A DNA stretch of 64,000 nt from Nonlabens sp. Ci31 (GCF_012974865.1 NZ_CP043633.1:3593501-3657500); one strand, 5' to 3'. Positions 55,583-64,000 are shown, counted from the stretch's first letter. The notes: generated by a model not told the origin, from the sequence alone. Program-made: numbers and translations.

Positions 55583-56200
55583 TCAATGGTAGTTCATAAC
55601 AACCCACTTTGAAGTAGTTCTATCATAAACCAACTGTATCATTTCATATTGACTACATCGCAAACGTATATTATTTTGAATTTGATTTTCTGTGCTTGAA
55701 TTGGCATTTAAAGCCAATAATACTAAGTCGCCTTCTGTAGGGTATAACCATATTTGAGTTCCATCTGGCGCCGATTTGATTCCCGAAATAGTTATTTGAT
55801 TACGACCACTTGAACCTGGACTAGGGTGCACTAACCTAATAATAGATTTACCGTGATTTGGCTCTCCAGGTAAAATAACGATGTCTAAATCATCAATCCT
55901 GCCATTCCCAGGAATAATAAGCGATGGTAGGTCACCAAATTGTAATCTTTGTTTCTTTGCGACTACCTTATTATCCTCAAGCTCGACGTCTTCCCCCATA
56001 GCTACGGGAACCATTCTTCCAGCAGCATCCACACCTACTAGTCTAACAGCACTTCTTGTTGTGTGATCGGTATTCAAAGATCTCACAATAAGACTTCCAT
56101 TGACATCGAGCTCTGCTTGAGGATCAGCAGTATTGATTCCCACCTGAGCAAAAGCAAAAGAACTAAATAACAAAGCCAAAGGTATCGTAGTAATTTTCAT
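55583..56200 (-). CDS. secreted hypothetical protein with phage-tail-like N-terminal motif
   Basis: A 205-residue protein with a signal peptide (MKITTIPLALLFSSFAFAQ) and the start QVGINTADPQAELDVNGSL, which is common in Bacteroidota secreted proteins related to tail-fibre domains. The C-terminal ~100 residues are beta-rich without a recognised domain. Convergent with the kinase gene. Confidence 0.7.
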   Translation of the reverse strand: MKITTIPLALLFSSFAFAQVGINTADPQAELDVNGSLIVRSLNTDHTTRSAVRLVGVDAAGRMVPVAMGEDVELEDNKVVAKKQRLQFGDLPSLIIPGNGRIDDLDIVILPGEPNHGKSIIRLVHPSPGSSGRNQITISGIKSAPDGTQIWLYPTEGDLVLLALNANSSTENQIQNNIRLRCSQYEMIQLVYDRTTSKWVVMNYH

Positions 56201-56668
56201 GCGTTTAAAGTTTACTTGAATTTAAACGAAATATGTTTGACAAAAAGTAAACATTTCAATTTTATACTCAATTATACAAAAAAAAGGTCATTCGTCGATT
56301 ATTTTTTTATTAATGATTTGAAATATAACCTTATAGCATACTAATAAGCAATTTAAATCGAAGAAACATAATATCTGTATCAATTTAACCATCAGCAATT
56401 TAAATAAATGTGGTGTAGAATTAAATGATATAATTGCTACTTCTCTTTTTACGCTTTACCAAATGGTAAAACCAAAATAAGGACAATTCTCTAGTCTTGA
56501 AGAAAACTAACATTATTAGTTTATGAGCACAATAATACTCAAAAAGAAGGTTTTGGCTTTTAAGGTGATGACCTCAATTGGATTATTAAACATTATGATC
56601 ATCAAAAAATCTGTTTAAGAAAAAGCCCTTTTGATGATTTAATGATGACCCTGTTATTTGCCTTGATT

Positions 56669-56788
56669 TCATTCTCTTAATAAAATAACAATTTGTTTAT
56701 CAGGACGATCAACTACAATTTCTAAGTCGTTTTCAACAACTGTAATAGCTTCTTCTTGAGTTGATCTTAAAAGCATCTCCCGTAAAAA
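56669..56788 (-). pseudogene. minus-strand gene remnant or tiny peptide
   Basis: Forty-odd codons, from FFLREM to the end, include an ATG at 56776 that would make 35 residues: LLRSTQEEAITVVENDLEI and a tail ending in IVILLRE. A stop (TAG) precedes it. It could be the end of an old protein. Confidence 0.3.
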
Positions 56789-57044
56789 AAATGGCTATAG
56801 GTTTTATTTAAGGTGATTTTTTTAGTTGTTGCAAATGCTACTTTTCTAAGCTTTTTTCAAAAAAACTATTCAAAAAAAGTAGCATCTGCTTCACTACTAC
56901 CTTTCTAAAGCCCTGATTTAAATAATACTGGCACAAACCTACATTAGAATAATTGCCTTCCAGTCTTCATATAGAGGTGTTGTTTTTTAGCGCTTCTTCA
57001 GTGAACAATTAAATAGTATAACGACCTAATTGAAATCCCTTATA

Positions 57045-57377
57045 TTATAGGTGAATCACAAAAGAATAAATGTAATAAGCAGCAGTATCTTGCTTTCCCC
57101 AACACAACAAATCTTCTGTACATAATCGGTACATTCCTATGATTTGTGTAGGAAAGGTGATGAAAAATAATTTGCCATTATGGAAACCATATCTCGCCCA
57201 TTCTTGTCATTCTTTAGTTGGAATCAGCCAGTAAGCCCATTAGTCCATAACGCGAGACGGCAGATTTTCAGCAGCAATTTTAAGCAATTGGAGTATTTCT
57301 AAGAATTCTTTTTTACCCGTTTTCCAGATGTTTATTTCTTGCCGCTTTTCTTTTATAAATGGTTGCCGTGTTTTTAA
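57045..57377 (-). pseudogene. minus-strand gene remnant with two in-frame stops
   Basis: Reading leftward from about 57377 the frame is protein-like: FIKEKRQEINIWKTGKKEFL, then LPSRVMD, stop, WAYWLIPTKE, stop, QEWARYGFHNGKLFFITFP and DLLCWGKQDTAAYYIYS to TAA 57047-57045. Two stops (TAA and TGA) interrupt it. Family not recognised. Confidence 0.5.
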
Positions 57378-57602
57378 GTCTTAGCGCTTTGATCGTTCAT
57401 AAATGTATAGCACTTATATAACTTGTTATTATAAACAATCAAAACATTCCAGTTTAACTTTAATCTTCCAAAACCTAATCGCTTCTAGGAATTTTAGTTT
57501 TCTAAACTTTTTAAGTTGTGCTGTATTTGATTTATGTTACATGAAGATCATCACCATCATTCAAGAAACCCCTTTTGAATTTACCTGTTTACTTTCATTG
57601 AT

Positions 57603-57785
57603 ATGTGGATACGTTTTCTGTTTTTCTATACACTGTCTTCCCTAAAAGGAATACCTCCCAAAAGTATGTTGACATTTTCAAATGGCTTTAAACAAGTAGT
57701 CTTTAACCTGTTGTTCACTTTGTTCCTATTAATGACCATCTTTCTTTCTTTTATTTTTTATCAACTGCAACAAAGCGGAATTTGA
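57603..57785 (+). CDS. possible small membrane protein before the MscS gene
   Basis: A 60-residue frame with two hydrophobic stretches, 73 bases before the MscS ATG. The second stretch, VVFNLLFTLFLLMTIFLSFI, could be a membrane helix. It might be a fragment of the decayed stretch; evidence is composition only. Confidence 0.3.
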   Translation: MWIRFLFFYTLSSLKGIPPKSMLTFSNGFKQVVFNLLFTLFLLMTIFLSFIFYQLQQSGI

Positions 57786-57857
57786 TTTGCGATTGTTTTA
57801 TTTGCTTCTCCCTTGAAAAACAAATAGTTTAGTGAAAAATAATTAAACCTTCTTTTT

Positions 57858-58793
57858 ATGAAAAGATATGTTCAACTTATAATTTGTGTTTTACTGATCC
57901 TTTTCTTTTTCAATATGGAAGGGATTGTAAAAAGCACCACGAGTCTTTCTGGGTTTGAAGATTATAAAAGCTCCCTTTTAGCACCTCAAAAACAAAACTT
58001 TTTAATTATTTGTTTTGCTTGGCTACTTATTATTTTCTTGAGAAAGTTAAAAAGAATATTTTTAAATCGCTTTGATATTTCAGCAGAAGACAACCTTAAA
58101 GCTAGAAAAATATACACGCAAATCAACCTGCTCGAAAAGATCATCATTTTTGTCATTGCTCTGCTTGCTATTGGTTTTATATTGATCTCCTTTGATAGCA
58201 TTAAAAAAATCGGATATGGAATTTTTGCATCAGCAGGTTTAGCTGGTATTTTCATTGGTTTATCAGCTCAAAAAGTAGTGGGTGCATTGCTAGCGGGGAT
58301 ACAAATAGCGTTTACGCAACCATTCCGTATAGAAGATGCTGTATTTGTAGAAAACGAATGGGGTTGGATTGAAGAAATCAATTTGACCTATGTGGTGATT
58401 CGTCTTTGGGATAAAAGAAGACTGGTTTTGCCTTCCACTTACTTTTTAGAAAAGCCTTTTCAAAACTGGACCAGAACTTCTGCCGATATTGTCGGTACTG
58501 TCTTCTTACATACCGATTATCGTGTTTCTTTTGAGGAGCTCAGAAAAGAATTAACTAGAATATTAGAAAACACCACTCTTTGGGACAAACAAGTAAATGT
58601 ATTACAGGTGACTGATGCTAAGGAAAGATCAGTAGAAATACGAATTTTAGTAAGCGCAAAAAACTCCCCCACTACATGGGACTTGCGGGTTCATGTTCGT
58701 GAAAAAATGATTGAATTTATACAGAAAAATTACCCAGAAAGTTTACCGAGAACGCGTATTCATTTAGATGATAGTACTGTTAAGGAAGGCTAG
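57858..58793 (+). CDS. MscS-family mechanosensitive ion channel protein
   Basis: A 311-residue protein with three membrane helices (about 5-22, 46-62 and 88-110), a pore-lining helix (ASAGLAGIFIGLSAQKVVGA) and a cytoplasmic beta-rich MscS domain (IQIAFTQPFRIEDAVFVENE; WGWIEEINLTYVVIR). MscS channels release solutes under low osmotic stress. Single gene following a decayed stretch. Confidence 0.92.
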   Translation: MKRYVQLIICVLLILFFFNMEGIVKSTTSLSGFEDYKSSLLAPQKQNFLIICFAWLLIIFLRKLKRIFLNRFDISAEDNLKARKIYTQINLLEKIIIFVIALLAIGFILISFDSIKKIGYGIFASAGLAGIFIGLSAQKVVGALLAGIQIAFTQPFRIEDAVFVENEWGWIEEINLTYVVIRLWDKRRLVLPSTYFLEKPFQNWTRTSADIVGTVFLHTDYRVSFEELRKELTRILENTTLWDKQVNVLQVTDAKERSVEIRILVSAKNSPTTWDLRVHVREKMIEFIQKNYPESLPRTRIHLDDSTVKEG

Positions 58794-58860
58794 TTTGTTC
58801 TATTGCATATAACAACCTAGTCCTTTCTTTTCTCTTCTATGCCTAGCCTATAGCCTGTAA

Positions 58861-59082
58861 AACTTAAGCACAATAAAAAACAAGACCCTTTGGTATGTAC
58901 CAAAAACACCTGTGCTTACTAACCTACCTCAGCTGCTCGCCCGGTTGGATGAAAATATCTTAAATAACTTTGGAAAATACGCCATTCCAATAGGTCAAAA
59001 GTTTTTACATAAGAATTCTGAAAAGACAAATGTAAAGTCATCTTCCTCTATTTTATATAGTACTCGTTCTGCAGTGATTTAA
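58861..59082 (+). pseudogene. start-less coding remnant overlapping the mltF stop region
   Basis: A frame of 73 sense codons with no ATG or GTG reads fluently (TLWYVPKTPVLTNLPQLLAR, later NFGKYAIPIGQKFLHKNSEK) to TAA 59080-59082. It overlaps the last bases of the transglycosylase gene by four. It fills most of the gap between the MscS and transglycosylase genes and is probably the end of a lost gene. Confidence 0.35.
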
Positions 59083-60533
59083 ATAGGTTTCCCTTGATCT
59101 ATAAATTGTTTATAGTGCTCAAAGCGCAGAAAGATATCTCTTACATAATGATACGGCTCTGCTCCTCTAACAAAACCATATCTGACCACATCGTCCAAAT
59201 AGTATTTCTTGTCTGCCAATTTCAACATGTACTCTTCCACATTTTGGTCCCAAACATTCGGATTTTTACCATTTTTTTCTGTAAGTCGCATCGCATCAAA
59301 AACGTGGCCTGCACCGCAATTAAAGGCAGCTAAAGTAAATTTCATCTTTTGGACAGGATCGTCTACATCATCAAACTTATCACGCATTTTATCCAAATAC
59401 TTGACACCTCCACGAATATTTTGTTCTGGGTTAAAACTATTGGTAACGCCAACTTCTTTTGCCGTATCTGGCATCAATTGTATGAGTCCTCCGGCACCAG
59501 CCCAAGACTCTGCTTTAGGGTCAAACCTTGATTCTTGATAAACTTGGGAACAAAGGAAGCGCCAGTCCCATCCTATGATCGCTGCATTTTTTTTAATAAT
59601 AGCGTCATATTTACTAATCTTATTCCCATTTTTACTGTAAAAATCACTTTGTATCCTACCTCTATAGGATTTGGTGTTTTTAAAGTATTTATTGTAAATA
59701 ACATAATAATCATCTTTCCTCTTCTCCTTGGCAATCCATTTGTTTATCGCTTGAAGTAATTCAGGCGAATTCTGCCGAACTGCCCATGCGATGCGTTGAG
59801 AAAACGAAATTCTAGTATCTATATGAAGTATCGGATAATAGGTTTTATTAATAGATGCTATATTGTAATCGGCAACTGTTCTGTCAATTTCACCGTTCAC
59901 CACCATTCTAATAATTTCATCTGTAGGTATATTTCCTTCAATATGCTCTATCGGAATTTCAGCGCCTATCTCTTCCTGCAGATTCTTAAGCCTTTCAGAA
60001 TAGGAGGTGTTTTCTCTCACCCATACGGTATCATTAATCAATTCTAACGTGTTAGAAATGACCTCCTTTTCAATTTTATAACCTGGCAACGAACGCCAAT
60101 TATCTGGCATCCTCTGAACTAAAGCTTGGTGTGTTACGTAATGATTTTCTGTAAAGCTTACTAAGTTTTGTCTAGGCTCGGTTATCGTTAACCCATAAGC
60201 AATTAAATCACCATCGCCATTGTTCAGCATATCAAACAGATCATTAATATCTTTGGCTACCGTAATTTTTAATTCCAAGCCTAAGTCTTCGGCTAAGCGA
60301 GATAACAACTCGTACTCAAAACCCATTGGCCGCCCTTTATACAAAAAATAACTGGTAGAACTATATATGGTTATGGCGTGCAGTACACCATCTTCTTTTA
60401 TGGCATCTAAATCTTTACTTATCTTGTACGGTATTGGATCTTTATCTGCCTCTTTTGATCTTTTATCACCTTGAGAACAACTCGAAAGAACAATGACAAT
60501 AGCGATAAAAAAAGCCTTTATTTTTACATTCAT
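59079..60533 (-). CDS. mltF: membrane-bound lytic transglycosylase, MltF type
   Basis: A 484-residue lipoprotein (lipobox IVIVLSSC, start MNVKIKAFF). N-terminal substrate-binding-protein domain (about 50-285; GVLHAITIYSSTSYFLYKG) as in MltF, then an SLT catalytic domain (about 305-470) with QVYQESRFDPKAESWAGAGG (catalytic Glu in QESRF) and AFNCGAGHV. It would cleave peptidoglycan. The ORF opens 12 codons earlier, but MNVKIK gives a proper signal. Single gene. Confidence 0.92.
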   Translation of the reverse strand: MNVKIKAFFIAIVIVLSSCSQGDKRSKEADKDPIPYKISKDLDAIKEDGVLHAITIYSSTSYFLYKGRPMGFEYELLSRLAEDLGLELKITVAKDINDLFDMLNNGDGDLIAYGLTITEPRQNLVSFTENHYVTHQALVQRMPDNWRSLPGYKIEKEVISNTLELINDTVWVRENTSYSERLKNLQEEIGAEIPIEHIEGNIPTDEIIRMVVNGEIDRTVADYNIASINKTYYPILHIDTRISFSQRIAWAVRQNSPELLQAINKWIAKEKRKDDYYVIYNKYFKNTKSYRGRIQSDFYSKNGNKISKYDAIIKKNAAIIGWDWRFLCSQVYQESRFDPKAESWAGAGGLIQLMPDTAKEVGVTNSFNPEQNIRGGVKYLDKMRDKFDDVDDPVQKMKFTLAAFNCGAGHVFDAMRLTEKNGKNPNVWDQNVEEYMLKLADKKYYLDDVVRYGFVRGAEPYHYVRDIFLRFEHYKQFIDQGKPI

Positions 60534-60617
60534 AGCCAAAAAATACAAAGAAATGAGGGTGCTATGCAAGAATTAATCAAAAACATTAACAACTTGACCA
60601 TTTAAGAACAAGTAGAA

Positions 60618-60870
60618 TCACTTCAAAAAGCGGTCTTTTTTCTCCTCTTGCAGTGAGCAAAAATTATCTGATACTAAGATTGTTTTTTTATTTAAAGCTG
60701 GTCTGTTTCCATCTCCAACATCAATCTTTAAGAAGACAAGACCTTTATGATACTTCAAATGAACCCCTCAGTAATTTCAATAAGTAGTTTATAGGCTGTC
60801 CTAGAATGAATAGTTCAAAATACTTTAGAAAATTTGAATCTGCAAACTCCTTTATCCATCTGCCCTTTTT
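60618..60870 (-). pseudogene. frameshifted minus-strand gene remnant next to ssb copy B
   Basis: One frame reads GRWIKEFADSNFLKYFELFI to RGSFEVS, and a different frame then gives YHKGLVFLKIDVGDGNRPAL to QEEKKDRFLK at TGA 60620. Joined by one shift near 60755 they make a credible 80-residue end of a protein. Not recognised. The rest of the 480-base gap before ssb copy B is its leader. Confidence 0.4.
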
Positions 60871-60887
60871 AAATAGTAATCAGTTAC

Positions 60888-60917
60888 AAACGTAAGTAAA
60901 CGTAAATAAACGGTTAA
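60888..60917 (+). promoter_or_regulatory. triple AAACG direct repeat upstream of ssb copy B
   Basis: Three head-to-tail 10-base units, AAACGTAAGT, AAACGTAAAT and AAACGGTTAA. A TAGCTTTG box (60928-60935) and a CATCTTTG (60945-60952) follow. The same array, in the same order and at the same distance, precedes copy A. Confidence 0.6.
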
Positions 60918-60955
60918 CATACGGTTGTAGCTTTGATACTGTCACATCTTTGCAC

Positions 60956-60979
60956 TGTCATCAAAAACAAATGATGGCA
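60956..60979 (+). promoter_or_regulatory. conserved leader hairpin of ssb copy B
   Basis: TGTCATCA pairs with TGATGGCA (one G-U pair) over an 8-base A-rich loop, about 37 bases before the ATG. The equivalent stem is present before copy A. Confidence 0.4.
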
Positions 60980-61015
60980 ATAACATTTTTTTTAACCCAT
61001 ACAAACTAATTTATT

Positions 61016-61354
61016 ATGAGCAATCTAAGCAACAGAGTACAGTTAATCGGACACCTAGGACAGGATCCAGAAATCGTAAATTTAAACAATGACAAGAAAC
61101 TAGTAAAGTTTTCACTTGCCACCTCAGACCGTTATACCAACAAGCTAGGTGAGAAAGTAACAGACACGCAATGGCATCGCATCGTAGCCTTTAATGCTAC
61201 GGCAAACATCATTTCTGAGTATGTCAAGAAAGGAAATAAAATAGGCGTAGAAGGGAAACTAGTCACCAGACAATGGGAAGATAAAGAGGGTGAGAAGCAA
61301 TACACCACAGAAGTTGTTTGTGATCAAGTATTGCTGCTAGGCGGCAAGGCTTAG
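61016..61354 (+). CDS. ssb: single-stranded DNA-binding protein, short form (copy B)
   Basis: A 112-residue SSB (OB fold only), nearly identical to copy A at 38487-38825. Changes are D to N in the loop after NL, A to G in the KIGVEG turn, and the tail LLGGKA instead of MLDTKV. No acidic C-terminal tail is present. DNA identity is high through the coding part and about 120 bases of leader, so the pair is a recent duplication or is kept alike by gene conversion. A hairpin terminator follows. Confidence 0.93.
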   Translation: MSNLSNRVQLIGHLGQDPEIVNLNNDKKLVKFSLATSDRYTNKLGEKVTDTQWHRIVAFNATANIISEYVKKGNKIGVEGKLVTRQWEDKEGEKQYTTEVVCDQVLLLGGKA

Positions 61355-61423
61355 TGAAGTTTTGGAAATTTGTGTAAGCAAATTGTCTAGCATATCATTA
61401 AACGAGTCACAACATATAAACTC

Positions 61424-61468
61424 AAAAGCTTATCTATTTTTAAAGAATTTAGAAATAGATAAGCTTTT
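61424..61468 (+). terminator. hairpin terminator after ssb copy B
   Basis: A 16-bp stem, AAAAGCTTATCTATTT with AAATAGATAAGCTTTT, followed by T. Confidence 0.8.
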
Positions 61469-61571
61469 TATATGAGGTTTATTTTAAGGCCTATTTTGCT
61501 AGATAGTGGTCTAAGCAATTAAAAGGAATCTTATGAAACCATCCTAATGATAGAAAGAATGAATTAAGTAA

Positions 61572-62492
61572 CTAATAATTCACTAAGATCTCTTGGATCT
61601 TTTCCTGACATTCTATGGCATTCTCGTCATCCTTGTCATTAATGTATTGAATCATACAGTCATAAAATTGTTTGCTCGATTCATTTGAAGTCAAAGCTCT
61701 TATCCACTCCAATTCACTTCTATAAAGACTATCAGAAACCTTTGAAGATAAAATCACTTTGTAATAAGCAAAATTTGATGTGTTCAAATATTTAGAATCT
61801 ATTTGTTTCATTAAATCATAAGCCTTCTCATAATTACCCAAAGAAGATGCATAAAAAGCTTCTTCTCGATACTGATTTGCGATCTCTGCTTTAATATTAG
61901 CACGACTATCTGCTTCCGTAATATCAATAAATTCTTTAATGGTCTGAGCTAAACTAAAACCTTTCTGAACACTATACATATTCGCTACTTTTAAATCTCC
62001 TACCCTATCTTTTCTCACATATAACACCATATAATTGATCAGGTTTTCTGATTCTTTTGTGGTAACCAAATAATTTAGTCGGTAAACCTCATTATTCATA
62101 TGAACGTCAAATAGTAAAAACTCTAGACCAGCTAACTTTGCTTCTTCCACATAGGTTTCCATATTTTGTATATATAGACTATTAAATATGCTATATAAAT
62201 ACTGTCTTTCCATTTTTGGTCTTTGCTTAAAATCGCTACCTAACCTTCTAGCAAACAGTGCAGGACTAAACAAACCTCTTAAACTATCAGAAGAATAAGA
62301 ATTCAGGCTATTCTCTATCGCTAAAGCAAGATCTTCCGCTTCAAATAGTTCTAAATCAATTTCTGCTTTCTTTATTTCTTTGCAACTCACTAAAGAAAAG
62401 ACCGTAAAAACTATAACTAAAAAAACTTTGGAAATTGCGAATTGAGAAATACTCGGGAAATGATTTTTATGCATAGGTATTTTAAAAGACAT
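61572..62492 (-). CDS. hypothetical lipoprotein with TPR-like region
   Basis: A 306-residue protein whose lipobox FSLVSC (Cys about residue 37, or 31 from Met at 62474) follows a long hydrophobic segment. The C-terminal half has TPR-like helices (FYASSLGNYEKAYDLMKQID). Not recognised. Single gene between ssb copy B and the broken IS element. Confidence 0.65.
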   Translation of the reverse strand: MSFKIPMHKNHFPSISQFAISKVFLVIVFTVFSLVSCKEIKKAEIDLELFEAEDLALAIENSLNSYSSDSLRGLFSPALFARRLGSDFKQRPKMERQYLYSIFNSLYIQNMETYVEEAKLAGLEFLLFDVHMNNEVYRLNYLVTTKESENLINYMVLYVRKDRVGDLKVANMYSVQKGFSLAQTIKEFIDITEADSRANIKAEIANQYREEAFYASSLGNYEKAYDLMKQIDSKYLNTSNFAYYKVILSSKVSDSLYRSELEWIRALTSNESSKQFYDCMIQYINDKDDENAIECQEKIQEILVNY

Positions 62493-62584
62493 GTTTGTTT
62501 TCGGTTGTTCACTTCAAACAAAACTTAATAATCTTCCATTTATATGAATTCTAAGTTCAAGTAATAAGTGCGACACTAATATTT

Positions 62585-62614
62585 AAAACTCTTGGGGCAA
62601 GCCCCATGAGTTTT
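62585..62614. terminator. hairpin inside the left end of the IS element
   Basis: AAAACTC with GAGTTTT and inner TGGGGC with GCCCCA pair around an AA loop (one T-T mismatch); T-rich on both sides. Confidence 0.5.
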
Positions 62615-62636
62615 AGGATCAATTATTATATTAGTC

Positions 62637-63568
62637 TTGCATGAATACAAACAATTAACCAGAAACCAAAGATATCAAATACAAACATTATTAAAAGCAG
62701 AAATTGGTAAAATAGAAATTGCTGATATTATAGGAGTCTATCCAACAATTATTTACAGAGAGCTGGACAGAAACAGTGCCAAGCGTGGAAGAACAGCCGG
62801 TAACTATGTTGCTAAAAACGCACAGAGACCTGCGGTCTCCCGTCATAAATGCAAGCCCAAACAGGTACTTTTGACAGAAGTGATGAAAGAGCGCATTGCT
62901 GGATTGCTTTGCTTTGAGAAATGGAGTCCCGTGCTCATCAGCAAACGTTTAGAACTGGAAGGTGAGATATGCGTGAGCCACGAAACTATATATCAGTGGA
63001 TCTGGGATGTCAAGAAAAGTAAGAAGAAAGCAAAATTAAAGTACTCCAAACTTTATAAGAGCCTCAGGCATGGCAGCCGAAGGCAGAAGAGAGGGAATAC
63101 CAATAATAAAAGAGGAGCCATAAAAGGCCGTGTGGGAATTGAAGAGCGTCCTGATGTTGTAGACCATCGAGAACGCGTTGGAGACATTGAGGTTGACCCG
63201 ATGATGGGAAGTGGACACAAATTAGCTCTATTGGTAATGACAGATAGAACCACCTTGGTAACGATCTTGGAAAAACTCAAAGGAAAGGAAGCACAAGAGG
63301 TATATGAAAAAATGGAAGAAAGACTTACCAACTTCAGTTCGTCCTGGATAAAGACAATTACCTTTGGTAACGGAAAAGAGTTTGCAAAGCATCAAAAGAA
63401 AGGTGAGCTTTTAAATGCCAAAACTTATTTTACAAGGCCCTATACGTTACAGGACAAAGGAACAGTAGAAAACAGAATAGTGTAATAAGGAGATTCATTC
63501 CGAAGAAAACAGACCTGAGAAAAGTCCCGAATAAAGAAATAAAAGAAGTTGAAAGATTACTAAATTAA
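62637..63568 (+). pseudogene. IS30-family transposase, inactivated
   Basis: Starts at TTG (MHEYKQLTRNQRYQIQTLL), with the N-terminal HTH and a DDE core. First Asp is in VGDIEVDPM, the second motif reads TFGNGKEFA where the family has DNGKEFA, so the catalytic Asp is Gly. A frameshift near 63476 follows GTVENR; the restored frame gives NSVIRRFIPKKTDLRKVPNK up to a premature TAA at 63566. Three independent lesions indicate a dead gene. Confidence 0.85.
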
Positions 63569-63652
63569 CGACCTATTAGAACTCTAAAGAATAAATGTGC
63601 CGCACTTATGGGTTGAACTCAGTAATTATTTATAGTACCAAAACTTCAAATA

Positions 63653-63689
63653 AAAAAAACAGGTAACTATCACATTATAGCTACCTGTT
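63653..63689 (-). terminator. hairpin terminator of the gene at the right edge
   Basis: AAAAAAACAGGTA pairs with TACCTGTTTTTTT with an inner CTAT/ATAG stem; T-rich on the minus strand. Confidence 0.75.
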
Positions 63690-63756
63690 TTTTTTACTCT
63701 CCTTCAGCTTAACAATTAAAAAATTATTTTGCCTAGAACTTTATCTTAAAAGGCTA

Positions 63757-64000
63757 TTACATACCTCTTACAAAGTCACTGTACAGGTCATTGAATTGAT
63801 AACCTTCTGTAAATCGTTTTTTACTGAGCTTATCAAATTCTACTAAAGACCAAAGAATAAATTCTTTCATAAAATTACGATCTTCCTTACTTGTCTCTGG
63901 TTGGTATTTCTGTACCAAATCTTCCAAGGGCTCTATCTGATCGATCAACACTTGATAATCACTGTCGTTCAACTCATCTAATAATTCTAAGCCTTCGTTG
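63757..64000 (-). CDS. C-terminal end of a protein, cut by the window edge
   Basis: The last 80 or so codons of a leftward gene, open to the window edge; the apparent TTG start at 63972 is internal. Sequence includes ELLDELNDSDYQVLIDQIEP and FTEGYQFNDLYSDFVRGM. I think it may be the end of the Bacteroidota magnesium-chelatase-like AAA protein, but recognition is weak. A terminator lies 70 bases downstream. Confidence 0.5.
   Translation of the reverse strand, partial: NEGLELLDELNDSDYQVLIDQIEPLEDLVQKYQPETSKEDRNFMKEFILWSLVEFDKLSKKRFTEGYQFNDLYSDFVRGM

Larger units (their letters stand above)
56201..57857. other. 1.6-kb stretch with no intact gene of clear identity
   Basis: Between the secreted protein and the MscS gene I see only fragments. 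They include two minus-strand gene remnants (listed separately), a possible small membrane protein (57603-57785), and an imperfect inverted repeat with arms at 56831-56845 and 56875-56889 (GCAAATGCTACTTTT). A minus-strand piece near 56855-57010 also reads protein-like but has stops. The stretch looks like a graveyard of one or more genes. Confidence 0.6.
62564..63609 (+). mobile_element. broken IS30-family insertion sequence
   Basis: About 1046 bp with imperfect terminal inverted repeats: left ATAAGTGCGACAC (62564-62576) and right, on the other strand, ATAAGTGCGGCAC (ends 63609). It carries one transposase gene of the IS30 family. An internal hairpin near the left end may guard against outside read-through. 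The transposase is frameshifted and lacks a catalytic Asp, so the element cannot move by itself. No target-site duplication is clear. Confidence 0.8.

Noticed and set aside
57403..57645. 80-codon plus-strand frame in the gap before the MscS gene
   Set aside because: Cys- and Phe-rich composition of AT-rich non-coding DNA; no start context or family resemblance.
1..64000. CRISPR arrays, tRNA and rRNA genes, defence loci, phage
   Set aside because: None was seen: no regularly spaced repeats, no cloverleaf or rRNA sequence, and no cas, restriction, toxin-antitoxin or phage structural genes.

Overview
The window is about 64 kb of AT-rich DNA that reads as chromosome of a marine-type Flavobacteriaceae bacterium (phylum Bacteroidota). 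Three things point there: starts that are not preceded by Shine-Dalgarno motifs, promoters with the Bacteroidota -7 box TAnnTTTG close to start codons, and neighbourhoods typical of the group (tsaD/rsmE/DUF4159/AI-2E/THUMP-like methyltransferase with tamB divergent; recF with a DUF721 gene; TPR protein followed by ribH). A Nonlabens/Dokdonia-like genus is a guess based on the abundant palindrome GCTTTCGCGAAAGC, not a demonstrated assignment.

Layout. 1-16.8 kb is dense housekeeping: an acyltransferase, an ABC-F ATPase, a leftward cluster of methyltransferase, AI-2E transporter, DUF4159 protein, RsmE and TsaD, a divergent TamB-like giant, DUF721, two lipoproteins and RecF, then a TPR protein and lumazine synthase. 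17-28.3 kb holds small membrane proteins, pheT, a sirtuin, lipoproteins, purB, two tandem Pmp3-type peptides, an interrupted membrane gene and mazG. 28.4-38.8 kb has a thioredoxin-like protein, a methyltransferase, a LolD-type ATPase, a hydrolase, an acyl-CoA carboxylase beta subunit, a retropepsin-like protease, a SulP transporter and a tail-less single-strand binding protein. 39-41.9 kb is an accessory, partly decayed island: a frameshifted cation-efflux gene, an SMR exporter and gene remnants. 42-53 kb contains an ectonucleotide phosphodiesterase, surface proteins, a methyltransferase, rplT-rpmI-infC-thrS and a DEAD-box helicase. 53-64 kb has a TPR hybrid histidine kinase, a stretch with little intact coding and several gene remnants, an MscS channel, an MltF-type transglycosylase, a second nearly identical ssb gene, a broken IS30-family element and the end of one gene cut by the window edge.

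Signals that ordinary annotation does not explain. (1) A perfect 14-bp palindrome occurs eight times, six between genes and two inside genes. (2) Two near-identical ssb genes 22 kb apart share a leader with three AAACG units spaced exactly 10 bp. (3) infC appears to start at AUA. (4) Many recently broken genes have one-base frameshifts or an in-frame stop, which suggests either genome decay or base-level sequence errors. I saw no CRISPR array, tRNA, rRNA, recognisable defence system or biosynthetic cluster.
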